Part shown: positions 49,244-62,074 of the stretch, one piece after another
Layout: each line of letters begins with the position of its first letter
Position numbering within the stretch: position 1 is the stretch's first letter
From: Cavia porcellus
Lineage: Eukaryota; Chordata; Mammalia; Rodentia; Caviidae
Length of the DNA stretch: 64,000 nt
NCBI RefSeq assembly: GCF_034190915.1
Contig: NW_026947496.1
Location: 26,010,001 to 26,074,000 of the forward strand
Reading direction: 5' to 3'
Translations under genes and position numbers: made by a program
Notes under the pieces: generated by a model
What the model was told of the DNA's origin: nothing
Databases searched by the model: none
Seen by the model: only the letters and a program-made list of their open reading frames with translations

Positions 49244-49277
<34 letters not shown>
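49244..49277 (+). repeat. (AT)17 array inside L1 endonuclease
   Basis: Seventeen AT units at the place that encodes ILNIYAPN in intact L1s; the IYAPNSRAPSYIKQ sequence resumes right after it. A microsatellite born from the ATATAT codons of this conserved motif. Confidence 0.95.
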
Positions 49278-49281
<4 letters not shown>

Positions 49282-52200
49282 CAAATTCCAGAGCACCCAG
49301 TTATATAAAACAAATATTAACAGAAATGAAAAACCAAATTACCAGTAATACAGTTATAAGAGGAGATCTTAACACACCATTGACACCAGTGGACAGATCA
49401 ACCAGACAGAAAATCAGCAAAGAAATAAAAGAACTGAATCACACCTGTGAATAAATGGATTTGATAGACATATAGAGAGTATTTCACTGAACAACAATAG
49501 AATACATGATCCTCTCATCAGTACATGGGTCATTCTCTAAAATAGACCATATATTAACTCACAGAAAATATTTAAATAAATGCAGAGGGGTGAAATTATC
49601 TCATACATGTTATCGGATCATAGTGCTATGAAATTAGAAATTAATGATAAAAGATACTGCAAAAATCCCACCAACACATGGAAACTGTATAACACAGTCT
49701 TGAGTAATCAGTGGGTCACAGAGAAAATTAAAGAAGAAATTAAACAATACCTACAAACAAATTAAATCACAAAAACAGCTTACCAGAATGTGTGGGATGC
49801 AATGAAAGCTGTCCTCAGAGGAAAATTTATTGCACTGAGTTCCCACATCAGGAAAACAGAATGAATACAAATAAATAACCTGATGTTACACCTCAAACAT
49901 CTAGAAAAAGAAGAGTGAGTCAAGCCCTAAGCCAAAAGAAGAGAGGAAATAATAAAAATCAGAGCAGAAATCAATGCAATAGAGACTAAGAAAACCAAAA
50001 AATCAATGAATTAAAGAGTTGGTTCTTTGAAAGAATAAATAAAATCGATAAGCCCCTAGCCAACCTCATTAAAAAAGAGAAGAAAAAGCTAAAATTCATG
50101 CAATAAGGAATGAAAAAGGCAAAATCACTACAGACCCTATAAAAATACAGAAGATCATAAATGCCTGTTTTTAAAACCTCTACTCTCAAAGGTTTGATAA
50201 CACAGAAGAAATAGACAGATTCCTAGAAACATATGAAGTACCAAAGATAGGTCAAGAAGATGTAAAACTGCTGAATAACCCAATTTCTATGAATGAAATT
50301 GAAAACGTAATTAAGTCCTTACCTACAAAGAAGAGCCCAGACCCAGACGGATTCACTGCAGAATTCTTCAAGAAATACAAAGAAGACTTAATGCCGACAC
50401 TTCTCAAACTCTTCAATGAAATTGAAAGGGAAGCAATCCTTCCTAAATTGGTCCTAGAAGCAAATATTACTCTAGTACCAAAACCTGAGAAGGGTCCAAC
50501 TGAAAAAGAGAACAACAGATCAATCTCCCTAATGAACACAGATGCAAAAATCCTCAATAAAATATTGGCAAATAGGATGCAGCAAATCATCAAGAAGATC
50601 ATACACCATGACCAAGTGGGATTAATCCCAGGCCTGCAGGAATGGTTCAACATACGTAAATCAATAAATGTAATCCACCATGTCAATAGAGCCAAAAGTA
50701 AGAATCACATGATCATTTCTATAGATGCAGAAAAAGCTTTCGATAAGGTCCATCATTCATTTATGATAAGAACCTTACAGAAAATTGGAATAGATGGTCT
50801 TTACCTCAATATAATAAAGGCTGCCTATGACAAACCAACAGCCAGTATCATACTAAATGCCAAAAATTGAAGGGCTTTACTTTAAAATCGGGCACAAGAC
50901 AAGGGTGTCCTTTATCACCACTTCTATTTAATATAGTACTGGAAGTACTAGCCAGAGCAATTAGACAAGAGAGAGAAATAAAATGCATGAAGATAGGAAA
51001 AGAAGAAGTTAAATTATCATTATTTGCAGATGATATGATACTCTGCATAGAAGACCTGCAAAACTCCATTGAAAGACTCCCAGATATAATAAATAAATTC
51101 AGCAATGTGGCTGGATTCAAAATCAATACTCAAAAACCAATAGCATTCCTATACACTAACAACAAAATCACAGAGAAAGAAATAAGAGAAGCCACACTCT
51201 TCACACTAGCAACCAAAAAATGAAATATTTAGAAATTACTTTCACAAACGAAGTGAAAGAGCTATATAGGGAAAATTATAATACAATCCCTTGCACATAG
51301 AGAGGAAGAATAAATATTTTCAAAATGGCTGTTCTCCCAAAACTGCTATACAGATTCAATGCAATCCCAATAAAAATACCATCAACATACCTTATGAATC
51401 TAGAGAAGTCACTCCTCAAATTCATCAGAGGAGACCTAGAATAGCAAAGACAGTTCTAAGCAGCAAAGGCAAGGCAGGAGGCCTCATAGTCCATGATTTG
51501 AAGTTATATTACAAAGCAACTGTAGTAAAACCAATATGGTACTGGAATCAAAACAGAGCCGAAGATCAATGGAATAGATTAGAAGATACAAGCACAACTA
51601 CAAACATACTCAACCACCTTATTTTTGATAAAAGGGCCAAACATGTTCACTGGAAGAACAACAGTTTCTAAATGATGTTGGAAAAACTGCCTCTCCACAT
51701 GCCAACAGCTAAAACTAGACCCATGTCAATCACCATGTGCTAAATTAAAATCTAAATGGCTCAAAGATCTGAATATTAAAACAGAAACACTAAATCTCCT
51801 GGAAGACAAATTGGGTAAAAACCTTGAAGACATAGGGGTAAGTAGAGAATTCATGAACAGGAATCAAACCGCATAGGAAATGCTTCCCAAAATCAATTAA
51901 CTTGAATCGCCTCTTATTCAAAAGTTTCTGCATGTCAAAAGAAATCTCGAGCATAGTGAAAAGAAAAACCACAAACTGGGAAAAAATCTTAGTGAACTGT
52001 CCCTCAGACAAAGGACTTCTGTCTAAAACATATAAAGAATTAAAAAAAAATCAGACCCCCAAAATTCAAAGATCCAATCCAAAAATGGGCATCTGAGATG
52101 AATACACAATTCTCAGATGAAGAAATACAAATGACAAATAAATACATGAAAAAATGTTCAGCATCATTACTCTTTAGAGAAATGTAAATTAAAACCACAC

Positions 52201-52691
52201 TGAGATTCCATCTCACTCCTGAAAGAATGGCTAGGATCAAGAAAACTACCAACAACAAATGCTGGAGAAGCCGTAGGGAAAAAGGAACTCTCTTGCACTG
52301 TTGGTGAAAGTGTAGATTGGTGCAACCATTGTGGAGGTCAGTCTGGAGATTTCTCAAAAAGCTGAGATTGGAAGTCCCATTTGTTCCAGCTATTCCACTC
52401 CTAGGCATATTCCCAGAAGAACTGAAAGCATCATTACCCAGTGATATATGTGCACCCATGTTTATAGCAGCACAATTTGTAATCGCCAGATCTTGGAAAC
52501 AACCTAAGTGTGCATCACCTGAAGAATGGATAAAAAAGTTGTGGTATTTTTATGCAATGGTGTACTACTCAGCTATAAAGAATTTTCACATTGAGATATT
52601 TATAAATAAATGGACGCAGATTGAGACCAGACTCATAAGCGAAATAAATCAAACTCACATGTATGAATACCAAATAGTTTCCCTAGTGTAA

Positions 52692-53277
52692 GAAATGTTA
52701 AGAATACATAAAATTATGTGGTAAACATGATTCCCCATTATATTGCGTTGAAGCCTTATAATGTTTTCATTAATTGGAATGGTTCTATTCTGGGTTGTTG
52801 ATTTTATTGTGTGTGATGGTATGAACAATTATTTTGAAGAAAACCAGACAATATAATAGCTAGTCTTGATTTAATATCACCTTATTTTGAAGTCCCATGA
52901 AGCTTTTGTTCTTCTATCTCCATTAGTTTATCATAGTGTATCTTATTGGATTTTATTGTATGTGATAGTATAAACTAAATTTTTTATAGACAAGGAGATA
53001 ATATAGAAACCATTGTTCATTTTCTGTTAGTTGGTTCTAAATACCCTATAATACTTTCTATCTCTTGAATGGTTTTACACTGTCATGTGTTTTATGCTAT
53101 AATATACGAAGTTATGCTCAAATATTTCAAGAAAAGAGACACTATGGTAGCTACTGTTATGTCGGGTTATCTTGTGGTGCAACAATATGTTACTTAAATT
53201 GTTCGGTTTTGACCTGTGTTATTATGTTGTTATGTCCTCTTCTATCTTAATCTCCTTTTTTAAATTTTTTACTAAAA
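52692..53277 (+). other. L1 3' UTR with ~145-bp tandem repeats
   Basis: The region between the ORF2 stop and the tail. It appears to contain three degenerate tandem units. Anchor words are GAAGCCTTATAATGTTTT (52750), GAAGTCCCATGAAGCTTTTG (52889) and ATACCCTATAATACTTTC (53041). A second set of anchors is GATTTTATTGTGTGTGATGG (52800), GATTTTATTGTATGTGATAG (52949) and TGTTTTATGCTATAATATAC (about 53087). Spacing is about 140-150 bases. A partial fourth unit may start near 53233. I see no G-rich polypurine tract of the kind usual in younger L1 3' UTRs. Confidence 0.65.
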
Positions 53278-53293
53278 AAAGACACTTTAAATC

Positions 53294-56200
53294 AATAAGA
53301 CTCGGCTTTTCTTTTTATCTGTGTAGGTGAATTTACTCTACATATTTAGACACAGCACAGAAGCTTCCATAGTCAAAATTTTTTCTTTAAAATTGAGATA
53401 AATTACAGTTTGTAGAATGCTCTACTTTGTAGTCAATCACTAAATACAGTATTACATGATTAGGGAAAATTATGCTCTACTATACATTGTTATAAATCAA
53501 TACGAGCTTCATCTATTCATTTTGGTCAATCAATAGCAATCAATTGAAGCCAAATCAGTCATCACCCAAGCAACCACATCAAAGATAAGGATAATAAGAA
53601 TGAACAAAGAGGAATAGTGTGCTTTATTTCACTTGTATAGACATAACTAAAAATGATAGTAAACACAACCTTTCATTGGAACACAATGCCTAGACTTTAT
53701 TTGAAAAATAAGTTTTCCAGCTTGAGTTTTGTTTAAGGGTTTATGGATTTAAGTTATACTTACATATAAACATATATCCTGGAAAGACACTATCCTTGAA
53801 AGCTGATATTTAAGGCTTCTATTTAGTGTCCCTGAACTATTGAGCCAAAGTAAAGCAAATATGCATCCTTCTGCATATTTTTAAACTTTATTGAAGTGGT
53901 AGCATTTTGTAATATACCATCTCAGTTAAGCATACATATAATATTTAAAATATTTTTATCAATGAAGGATTCCATTTAAATGTGATTGTTTTTCACTCTA
54001 GCTAACACTGTAACTATACCCAAAAAGTTTCCAAAGAGGATCACAATGGAGCGATTTTAGATGGAATAAAATCAAATCACTTACTATTCACAAAGGTGAC
54101 AAACTGATTAATACAGAAACTTTATCTCCAACAGCTTTTATTCATTTGTATCACTTGTTCTAATATTTAATTCCTCTGTATCACTTTCACTGAGTTTATT
54201 GTCAGTAGGTTTGAAAGTTTCAAATATTTTAGTTTTTCTGAATGTATTTCATGGCATCATGCAGAACATTAGGTCTTGTCTTACAAACTTATGACTCAAT
54301 TTATTTTGAGTCTCACTGATGGCAAAGTAGGGAGGCTATGATAAAAGAATAAGTCTGTAAAGAGCAAGAACCTAAAGTTTAAATTTTGACATCTTTCAGA
54401 TATGACTCAGAATTTAGAAAATAATGACTGGAAAAAAACTCTTGAATCTAATGAAGTTCTTGTGACAGAACAAATTTCAGATTTCAGATTTGCAAAGGAA
54501 CCATTGTTTTGTGGATGAAAAGGTAAGTCCTCAGCTTCTGTCATCAGCAAAGGAAAGTACATGAAGCTGCTCGGGAATTCTTTATGTTGTAATGTGCCAC
54601 ACAGATACACCACTAGAATTGCTAAAACACACAGAGTATTCTGTCACGAATTGCAACTGTAACTTTGCTCTTAAACAAGCACTGTTTCCAGAGTCCTTTG
54701 AGGAATGAGCTCTGTTAAATATCTGTGGGTGTTGTCCCTTATTTTGTGAGACAGGGAAAGTACCATTCCACTTTGAATATACCCTTTGTGCTATTAACTG
54801 TTAGGACATGACAAGCCTAAACAATTAGTTCTTTCTTCTAACAAAGACTCTTTGGCTCTGGTTAGTGCTATTGTTTGAATTAGGAAACCAGTTTCCATGT
54901 CGCTAAGCTGCTGGATGTTCTTGATGCTCCATGTCACTGCAGTGGAATCGCCTGCTGAAGCAATGCAGGGCAGTCTTGCTCTGACCTTCACTTGGCCTCT
55001 GAGGCCAAGCCTTAGAGGACTTGGCTCCTCGATAAACACATTTTCTTGGGTGCCGAGTTCTCCAGGTCAGGCAGGTATTTCATGTACAGGAAATCAAACT
55101 GATATTTTGCCCCAGGAGCCAAAAAAGTTGCTGAGGAAGGTAAATCTGTATCCCAGTTTTAACCCTTTAACCCTGCAATGTTCTGAGCACCCTAAAGTTG
55201 AACATTTCTAAGCGATAAACATGAGGCTTTGTGCCATGGCATGACAGAGGCAGAGAATGAGAATTTGGGAATTAGAGAAACTCAAATTCTTCATCTATTA
55301 TTGCTAAGTTTGATTTTTAATAGTCTGAGTTGCAAATCTTTGTCTCTAAAGTTTAATATATTAATATTCATATCACACGACTGTTAAGAATACTGTGATA
55401 AAATAACCAGAGGATATGGCACAAAGTATTTAATTAATGTGAATACTACATAATTGAATGTAAGGACACTTTTAGGTTTTAGAGCTTCTATTTACATTGT
55501 CCCCCTCTGATTGATAATTTTATTTACATAGTTATCTTTACATTTTTTCTTTTTTAAATATCATATTACTATTCTATTACAGTTTTCTTAAGCAGAAAAC
55601 AACTTTTTATTTAAAGTGAGGCATAGTAAAGAGAACTGTTCAACAGCCATTCTATATGCCTACAAGGAAAGATTGATATTTGATGTACGTTATGACTCCT
55701 ACCAAAGTTTGTTCTTGAATCTGAGACATTCTCACGCAGGAACACAACAGTTTCTGTGATCTTCCAAATCCAGCCATCTGTTAGTTTTGATGTAAATAGA
55801 GCTGAGCACTCAACCCAGATTGTCCAGTTAGTGTACCTTTGAATACCATACTTACACACTCTTTCAACTCATGCAGAAAAGGAAGTTTTGGGGAAATTAT
55901 GTCTGAAGTGATTATCTGTTGAAATCCTTCAAGGGTTTAACAATAACATTTGTGTTGAATATTATATAGTTCCTGGAAGGAGACAGGAAAGTATTCTTAA
56001 CCAACTGAAAGAATTTTTTCTTTTGTTCATCTTCATGTCAAGTGAATAATTAATAAAATTAATCTCCATTGGAAATACAAGCCAAAAGCTTCTATTCTGT
56101 CTCCCTCAGTAGGGAAATAGATTCTTTTTGCCAAAACAAAGAATAGATTCTTTCTTAGTAGTGAGAAGATTAAAAGTGATACGTTTTATTTATTTATTTC

Positions 56201-59200
56201 CCTTCACAAATGGGAAAAACTCACCAGAAAGACTTTTTATGCACCACTGAAGCCACGAAGGCTACTTTCCTAACCATGGTGCACTGTAAGGAGTCTCACA
56301 GTCCAAGGCACAAGGTGTGTGGCCCCTGACCTTATACTGCAAGTGCCTGCCAGTATTCTTGTGTCCTTAGGGAGTTAGATCTGAGCGTGAATAGAGTTTA
56401 TAGCTATGTCTTCCAAATCCCTCCCCAGCTTACCATTGTCTCAACACTGTCCTCTCTGACCAAGGGTGACTCCGTAGTTCTCAAGGATAGCCCAGCCTCA
56501 GATTGGGCAGGACTGCCCAATTGGATGAGGGAATGCAACTGAGATCTCCTGACGCCCACCAGCATTGAGTCTGATACAATGCAACAGCTCAGGTCACTGT
56601 TTACCCAAATATTTCTACCTCCAGGTCAATTCCCAGAAGCAAGCCAATTCACGGCAAGGCGATCTGCACACAGACTTTTTACTTACTACATTTTCCTGCC
56701 TCCCATTCTGCATGAGACAAACTAAAATGAGTGTAAAATTAAGATTATCATTGATAATCTCCAGTGTGTTAATGTACATACATTTGTTTCAGGTTTTCTG
56801 TTTTTAAAATGACCAAAACTAGGTGCACCCTTAAAGATTTTGGTTTGAATTAAATTGTATGTCTCTCATCCTATAACCTACTATGAACAAGCTGAGCTAC
56901 AATTTTAGACACCAGGAAATTCCTGGAACCAATGTTTAATTAGGAAAACCATTGGAGTTTTACTCTATGAGAACATAGAACATGCTTAAGTGAAATTTCC
57001 AATATGTAGATAAATATTTTACTGGAGGGCTTCTTAAAAGAAGCAAATATTGGCAACTTATTAAGATAGTAGATAGGTTCTATAAACAGACAGCATAGAT
57101 TCTCTGGAATTTTTCATGCTTCAGACATCAAAAGCAAAAGACATGAAATCTACTTGTAGTAACACAAAGTCACATTTTTTATGGCATGTCTGGTATCAAT
57201 TACCTACCTTGTAAGTGGGAGAAAATGTGCCCACAACTTTATTCAGATATATATATGAAAAGACTGGGTGAATAAATATGAAATCATAAAATGTGTATGT
57301 ATTTTATGTTTATGGCTTTTCTATACTAAACATTCAAACAAGGTTGACTTTCATCTTGTAAAATGCTCAATCTCTCTATTTTTAATAATATTTACAACCA
57401 AGCTGTTAATGATCTGTAAGTGGTAGGAAATGTTCTTCAGTTCTTGGGTGTAAGTCATAATCAAAATTATGCTTTTTTAAAATTTTATTTTTCCATTTTA
57501 TTCCTAAATTATCTTGTTAAAGTACTACCAAAATGAGTTGCTGCTCCAAATATGTGAATTGAATGGGGATTTTTCTGGGCTTTGTCGTTATGAATAACTC
57601 ACATAGAACAAGCCAATAATGATGCCAGAATGTCAGTGGGGAGGGCTTCAGAGCCAGAGTAGAATCCCACTCTGATACACCTGGCATATACTGTGCACTC
57701 GAGTGCATCTTTCCCTCAAAGCCAGGCAGCTCTGGTGGCACACTCTTCATGCTGCATGGTATAGCAGGGAACCACTGGAAATAATCACTCTGTGCTACCA
57801 AGGCAGTTCATTAAATGTAATAGACAGCCTCCTCTGTATTTTTAGATGGCTGAGAATCAAGTAGTTGCACATCAAAATGTGATGTTTTTCTTGTTCCTTG
57901 GCACAGGACCATTATCTGTCATCATTTCATGTCCTCAAAGGCCTGACAGAAGCTGCCATCCTAGGGCAACAAAGAATGCCATGCAAAGCAGCTCAGAACT
58001 GGAGCTGTTGCAACAGATGCTGTTTTATGTTTTGCCAAAGAATGGCTCCTTTTATTCCTGCCATGAATGCAGCCTTTCTTTTAGCTTCTAAATGTTTTCC
58101 AGTGTTAAACCTAATCCTTATCTATCATTCTTTGGGGATGATGGGCTGTCCTTTTCCTTTGGAACCAGCCTAGCCTTCTCATGTAATATAGACTTGCAAG
58201 GCAAGGGAAACTTCCTGGTCTTCATCCTGCAGTTACTGTTGTTTCCTATGGGGAGGTAGAGGATGGCACTTTAAGGTCTGAGTGGCCAAGTCGAGTGCTT
58301 CCAAGTGTAGGGGAAATGTTGCGGCTTAAATGAACAATTTTAGGCTGCAAAGTGTCTCTGCCTGTGGGATTAAAAGATTAGAAAAGAGAGCTGGGTGAGG
58401 AAAGAGGTGAGATACACAAAGGAAGCACAGAACAATTTATTCCCAGTTTTCTTACTGAAACATAACTAGAAAGTACTGATGGACATTTACACTCATGTAG
58501 TCTGTAAGAAAAGAGATTCTCCTAGAAAGCAGTGAAATTATATCTTCCCCAAGGTACAATCCAGACCGACTCCCCAAAAGCCAAGGAATGCTTAGGCAAA
58601 GATGGCACTTGAGATTTTCTCAACTTCTATACTTTTTCCCCAGAGAATATTCTTGATCAAACACATTCAGAATTGTCAATGAACACTGCTTTGATTTTGA
58701 GTGTTGTTCTATTTTTTGTCATAACTGCAACTGTTTGAAAGCATTTCCCTAGAGATCTCATTTCCCCAATATACCAGCAATGGATTTATCTCGGAGCAAG
58801 CAAAGAACTGGTTAACAAATCAGAAGCTATCCTACTGTACTCCCCAGAGCATTTGGAGTTTGTTTGGTCTTTTTGCTCTCCTGCAGCTACAATTCACTGT
58901 GTCTCTATTTTGCTTGATGGGTGTAAAGCTATTGTGCTGGTAAGAGCAGATGTAGGAGACTAGTGTGATAAAGACAGAGGTTTAGATAGTCGATACCCAG
59001 AGTAGTCTGTTTTCTTCCTTTATGTTGCTAGTAGTAGTTCTTAAAATAGTCACTACCACATGTTCATTCTACATGGAGATGGGATCAATAAAGACAAGGA
59101 ACGCATAGCCTGGTTGAAGGGAAGATACAATTTCAATTCATCTTGCCACTTTTGATCACACATGCTCACTTTGGCAACTCATATACAATTTTTGATCACT

Positions 59201-60307
59201 GTGCTTGGAAATAGCAATCTTGGCAATCAGACTTTTGCATTAACAAGCAGTATTGGCTACATTCACGGGCAGCTGGCTGAGTACTATTTACACTGGGTGT
59301 TATGATGGGAGTAGGCCCTGACAGGCAGTATTTAAAGGACACTCATCTATTCTGCCCATGTCATTGGTAATGATATGTAATTCCCTCCACAATGTGTTTA
59401 ATTTGTTATGTCTTGACAGGTGGGTTGCTGTTCCAACATTCTGCATTTTTTGAAATATGTAGACTAGACATTGATACCCATATATACATATACGTGTGTT
59501 TTTATGGTTATGTATATTTGCCAAAGAATTCATGGAGTTGGTCCCCCATGTTTACTAAATGTATATGCTAAGAAAAGAGCTTTATTGTATGGTACAGAAC
59601 AATAGGAAAGATAGCTGTAAGAATGCACACTAAAGTTCAGAAGGGGTGGATTAATTTATTTTCCAAACCTGCACTTTGTGTTTATTTTAAATGATCTATA
59701 GACACTAGATGGTATCTAAGTTCATTTCCACATCTTTGTTTTAAATGAATTCATCATTACAAATAGAAACTAAATGTGAAGTTACAAGCATAAGGCTTGG
59801 AGTTTTAGTTAAAGCAAAAATTTTGGTGTCAGGTTTGCTTTAAATATAACTGGAGTTTTGCCATTCAAAATTTTTATGATCCTATGGTGTTTATTAAATC
59901 CCTTTGGGCTTCAGTAGACTGCAAAATGCATATAGTTATCTAGAGCATAGGGTTATAGTATGGATTTGACTGTGGTAAAACATGTAAATTTTGGCCAAAA
60001 TCATGATAAGGAAAGACTACTACATAAATTTTAGCCAATATTATGGTAGGCTGTGGGAGTAGGAGAAAACTGGATAGTTGGTGAAACTAAGTTAATTCTA
60101 TTCTTTTACACTGATTGATTTGAAAACTTTTGAAAGGATAGAATTTTTCTGCTTAAGAGAAAGTCAAAGTTTACATTTCTATGTTCAGTTTCAAAGTAAA
60201 AACATGTAAATTACTGAACTTTTATTGGTCTTGATTATGTTTACAAACAAATTCGGGCTTTTTCATGATACAAACACATTTATTGAATTAGTTTATTACC
60301 AGTCAAG

Positions 60308-60308
<1 letters not shown>
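53294..60308. other. Mostly unique DNA, no gene seen
   Basis: Seven kilobases with no recognised gene or confident repeat. Short open frames at 54.9-55.2, 56.6-56.8 and 57.5-58.2 kb have no recognisable domain and lie on both strands over the same bases. A perfect 9-bp-arm palindrome at 56502-56521 is listed separately. Confidence 0.5.
56502..56521. other. Perfect inverted repeat, 9-bp arms
   Basis: ATTGGGCAG, a two-base centre GA, and CTGCCCAAT. The TTGG...CCAA outer part loosely recalls the NFI dyad TTGGC(N5)GCCAA but the inner bases and spacing do not fit it exactly. Function unknown; it may be chance. Confidence 0.6.

Positions 60309-60356
<48 letters not shown>
60309..60356. repeat. (TG)n microsatellite
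   Basis: Twenty-four uninterrupted TG units. Confidence 0.97.
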
Positions 60357-60357
<1 letters not shown>

Positions 60358-60476
60358 TGACTTCAGGGACTCTCTTGCTCTTTAAATAAATAAGTGCCCT
60401 CAAATATGTTTCTGTCATTATAATATATTAAAGCCCCTTTTCTTTGAATTAGTCCCCTCTTTCTTGCCTGGGTCTC

Positions 60477-60825
60477 TGTTATGGTTTATGTCTAGATGTC
60501 CCACCCCCCAAAAGATAATGAAGTCATGGAGGTGGACTTCTAGAGCTTTTGATTTATTCATGGTGTAAGGTTACAAGTGTCAGTGCTGCACCCACCCTGG
60601 GGCAGGTAATCTGCGTACAGTATAAGGAGGGAAAGAGGCTTGCTCTCCTGCTCCTCCCCTTTTGGTTGCTGCTTTTGCCATCTTTTGTTGCCATGAACTG
60701 TTGCCCCTCTATCTTGGAGCCAGTTGATTATGGACTGAAATCTCCACAAACTGTTAGGTAAAAATTTTGTCTTCCTTAATTTTAGATATTGAATATTTTG
60801 TCTTACAATGAGAGAAAAGTAAGAA
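60477..60825 (+). mobile_element. MaLR-type LTR, solo
   Basis: Starts TGTTATGGTTTATGTCTAGA and continues with GATGTCCCACCCCCCAAAAG, a CTTGCTCTCCTGCTCC stretch, GCCATGAACTGTTGCCCCTC, TTATGGACTGAAATCTCCAC and a 3' part with TTGAATATTTTGTCTTACAA. This follows the layout of rodent ERVL-MaLR LTRs (TATGGTTTAGATGT start, CTATGGACTGAGACCTC middle, GGTATTTTGTTACAG end). There is no internal region and no partner LTR, so it is a solo LTR and codes for nothing. Confidence 0.62.
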
Positions 60826-61864
60826 ACACAGTTTCTATGTGTGGTGTTAGGTAGTTTGAAATACACAACGGATTAGGATTGAGAGGAAATCCCACCTGGC
60901 CTCTGTCATCCTTGGGATGAGATGGTCTACCTGGAGGTTATGTCTTTATTCATTTCCACAGAGAAAATGTTCAGACCAGTAAAAGGCTTATAACTCAGAG
61001 TTTTAGTGAAGGAGACACTGTGTCTGTGTTATTTACCACTGAAGTCTCAGTACCTAAACAGTACCAAGAAGATCTCAGGTAGAAATTTCAGAATGTATAA
61101 ATCCTCTCCTTAGTATCTTCTAGAACTACACTGAGCTGTACAGTGGGTTCTGACCCACATAGGCTATGAACATTTGAAAGATGGCTTAAGAATTCTCAGG
61201 TATGAATGAAATACACATCAACTTTAAGAATTTGACAGAAAAAAATGCAGACTATCTCAACGATTTATATTGATTACAAAATGAAATATTATTTCCAATG
61301 TATGGTGTTAAATGAAATATACAATGAAGATTATTATCATTTATACTTGTGTCTGTATTTAGCAGGTAATTTGCATTTGAGACCACCTGCAGGTATCTAT
61401 TGGACATTATTCTAGAGTCTTCTAAGATGGCTGTGCACAGAAGCGTTCATTGACCCTCAGCCAATACCCCACCAACACTTTAAACTCCATAAAAATTGAA
61501 TTCATTTTATTTCCCAATGAGTCAAACAGCACCCTTCATGTCGCCTCTGCTGTTAATGGTTACAATTCACCCAGTCGCTGGAGGCAGAACATTAAGATAG
61601 TCACCCTCCGTTAGTTATTTGTGTTTCTTTTCTATTTACCTGTCAGAATGCTGTGAATATGACCATCCAATTTTCCAGCATAAATTCCCATCAACCACAT
61701 ATGGGAGACCCTTCCTGGTAAGGAATACAGAGCTCCTTTCATTCTGAGCACGTCGCTGTTCACCTCTCCAGGCTCTCCTTGGTGTGTGGTCTCACTAATG
61801 CCTTTACTTAACTTGAAGAACAATAGCTACATTTATTAATTTTTGTTACAAAAATATATCCTTA
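60826..61864. other. Unique DNA, no gene seen
   Basis: No gene or repeat recognised. Confidence 0.45.
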
Positions 61865-62010
61865 TAATACCTTGTCCTTCTCAATTTACAGACAAAGAAA
61901 CTGAAGCAAGAAGGTGAAATATGTCACCCCAAATAAATGATGGAGTTACTATTTAAACCTACACCACCGGATCTTAGCGTCTGGCCCCTTAATGAATGTG
62001 CTGTATTTCC
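61865..62010 (-). mobile_element. MIR SINE, antisense
   Basis: On the plus strand CTCAATTTACAGACAAAGAA followed by ACTGAAGCAAGAAGGTGAAA, then ATGTCACCCCAAATAAATGA and GATGGAGTTACTATTTAAAC, then TGAATGTGCTGTATTT. This is the complement of the MIR core (CCTCAGTTTCCTCATCTGTAAAAT and GTGACCTTGGGCAAGT) in the right order. Confidence 0.72.
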
Positions 62011-62074
62011 CCTTTAAGTAAAAAAGTCATTTCTATTCTCTAACTACGTCAAGATGTCTTACAAACATACTTGT

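Larger units (their letters stand above)
48894..52691 (+). pseudogene. L1 ORF2 pseudogene (endonuclease-RT)
   Basis: ORF2p carries the APE-type endonuclease and reverse transcriptase that drive L1, Alu-like and mRNA retrotransposition. The start at 48894 opens with MSTINQY, and the span of 3.8 kb is the usual length. Endonuclease motifs remain: INVNGLNSP, CCLQETYL with the catalytic Glu, RGDLNTPL and the SDHSAMKLEI His motif at about 49613. The endonuclease is interrupted by a 24-A run (49104-49127), a 34-bp AT array (49244-49277) and several stops. The RT is the best-kept part: 50289-50867 with [13 protein letters not shown] and [11 protein letters not shown], a -1-type frameshift near 50865, then 50867-51223 with [14 protein letters not shown] and the active-site FADD at 51022-51033. 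The C-terminal part is open again at 52317-52691 and ends at the expected stop. Confidence 0.93.
48010..53277 (+). mobile_element. LINE-1, 5'-truncated, with target duplications
   Basis: A 5.27-kb sense L1 copy. It begins inside ORF1, contains the whole of ORF2 and ends with a ~590-bp 3' UTR and a short A-run. Exact copies of AAAGACACTTTAAATC lie immediately outside it (47994-48009 and 53278-53293), showing a single intact insertion by target-primed reverse transcription. The first A residues of the downstream copy cannot be separated from the tail. The 5' UTR, the promoter and the ORF1 N-terminus are missing, as in most L1 insertions. ORF2 has many stops and at least one frameshift, so the copy is dead. 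Its divergence suggests it is not recent. Confidence 0.92.

Noticed and set aside
48656..49313. Minus-strand frames over the L1
   Set aside because: Shadows of the L1 sense frames and of the A24 and (AT)17 arrays; the sense strand explains all conserved motifs.
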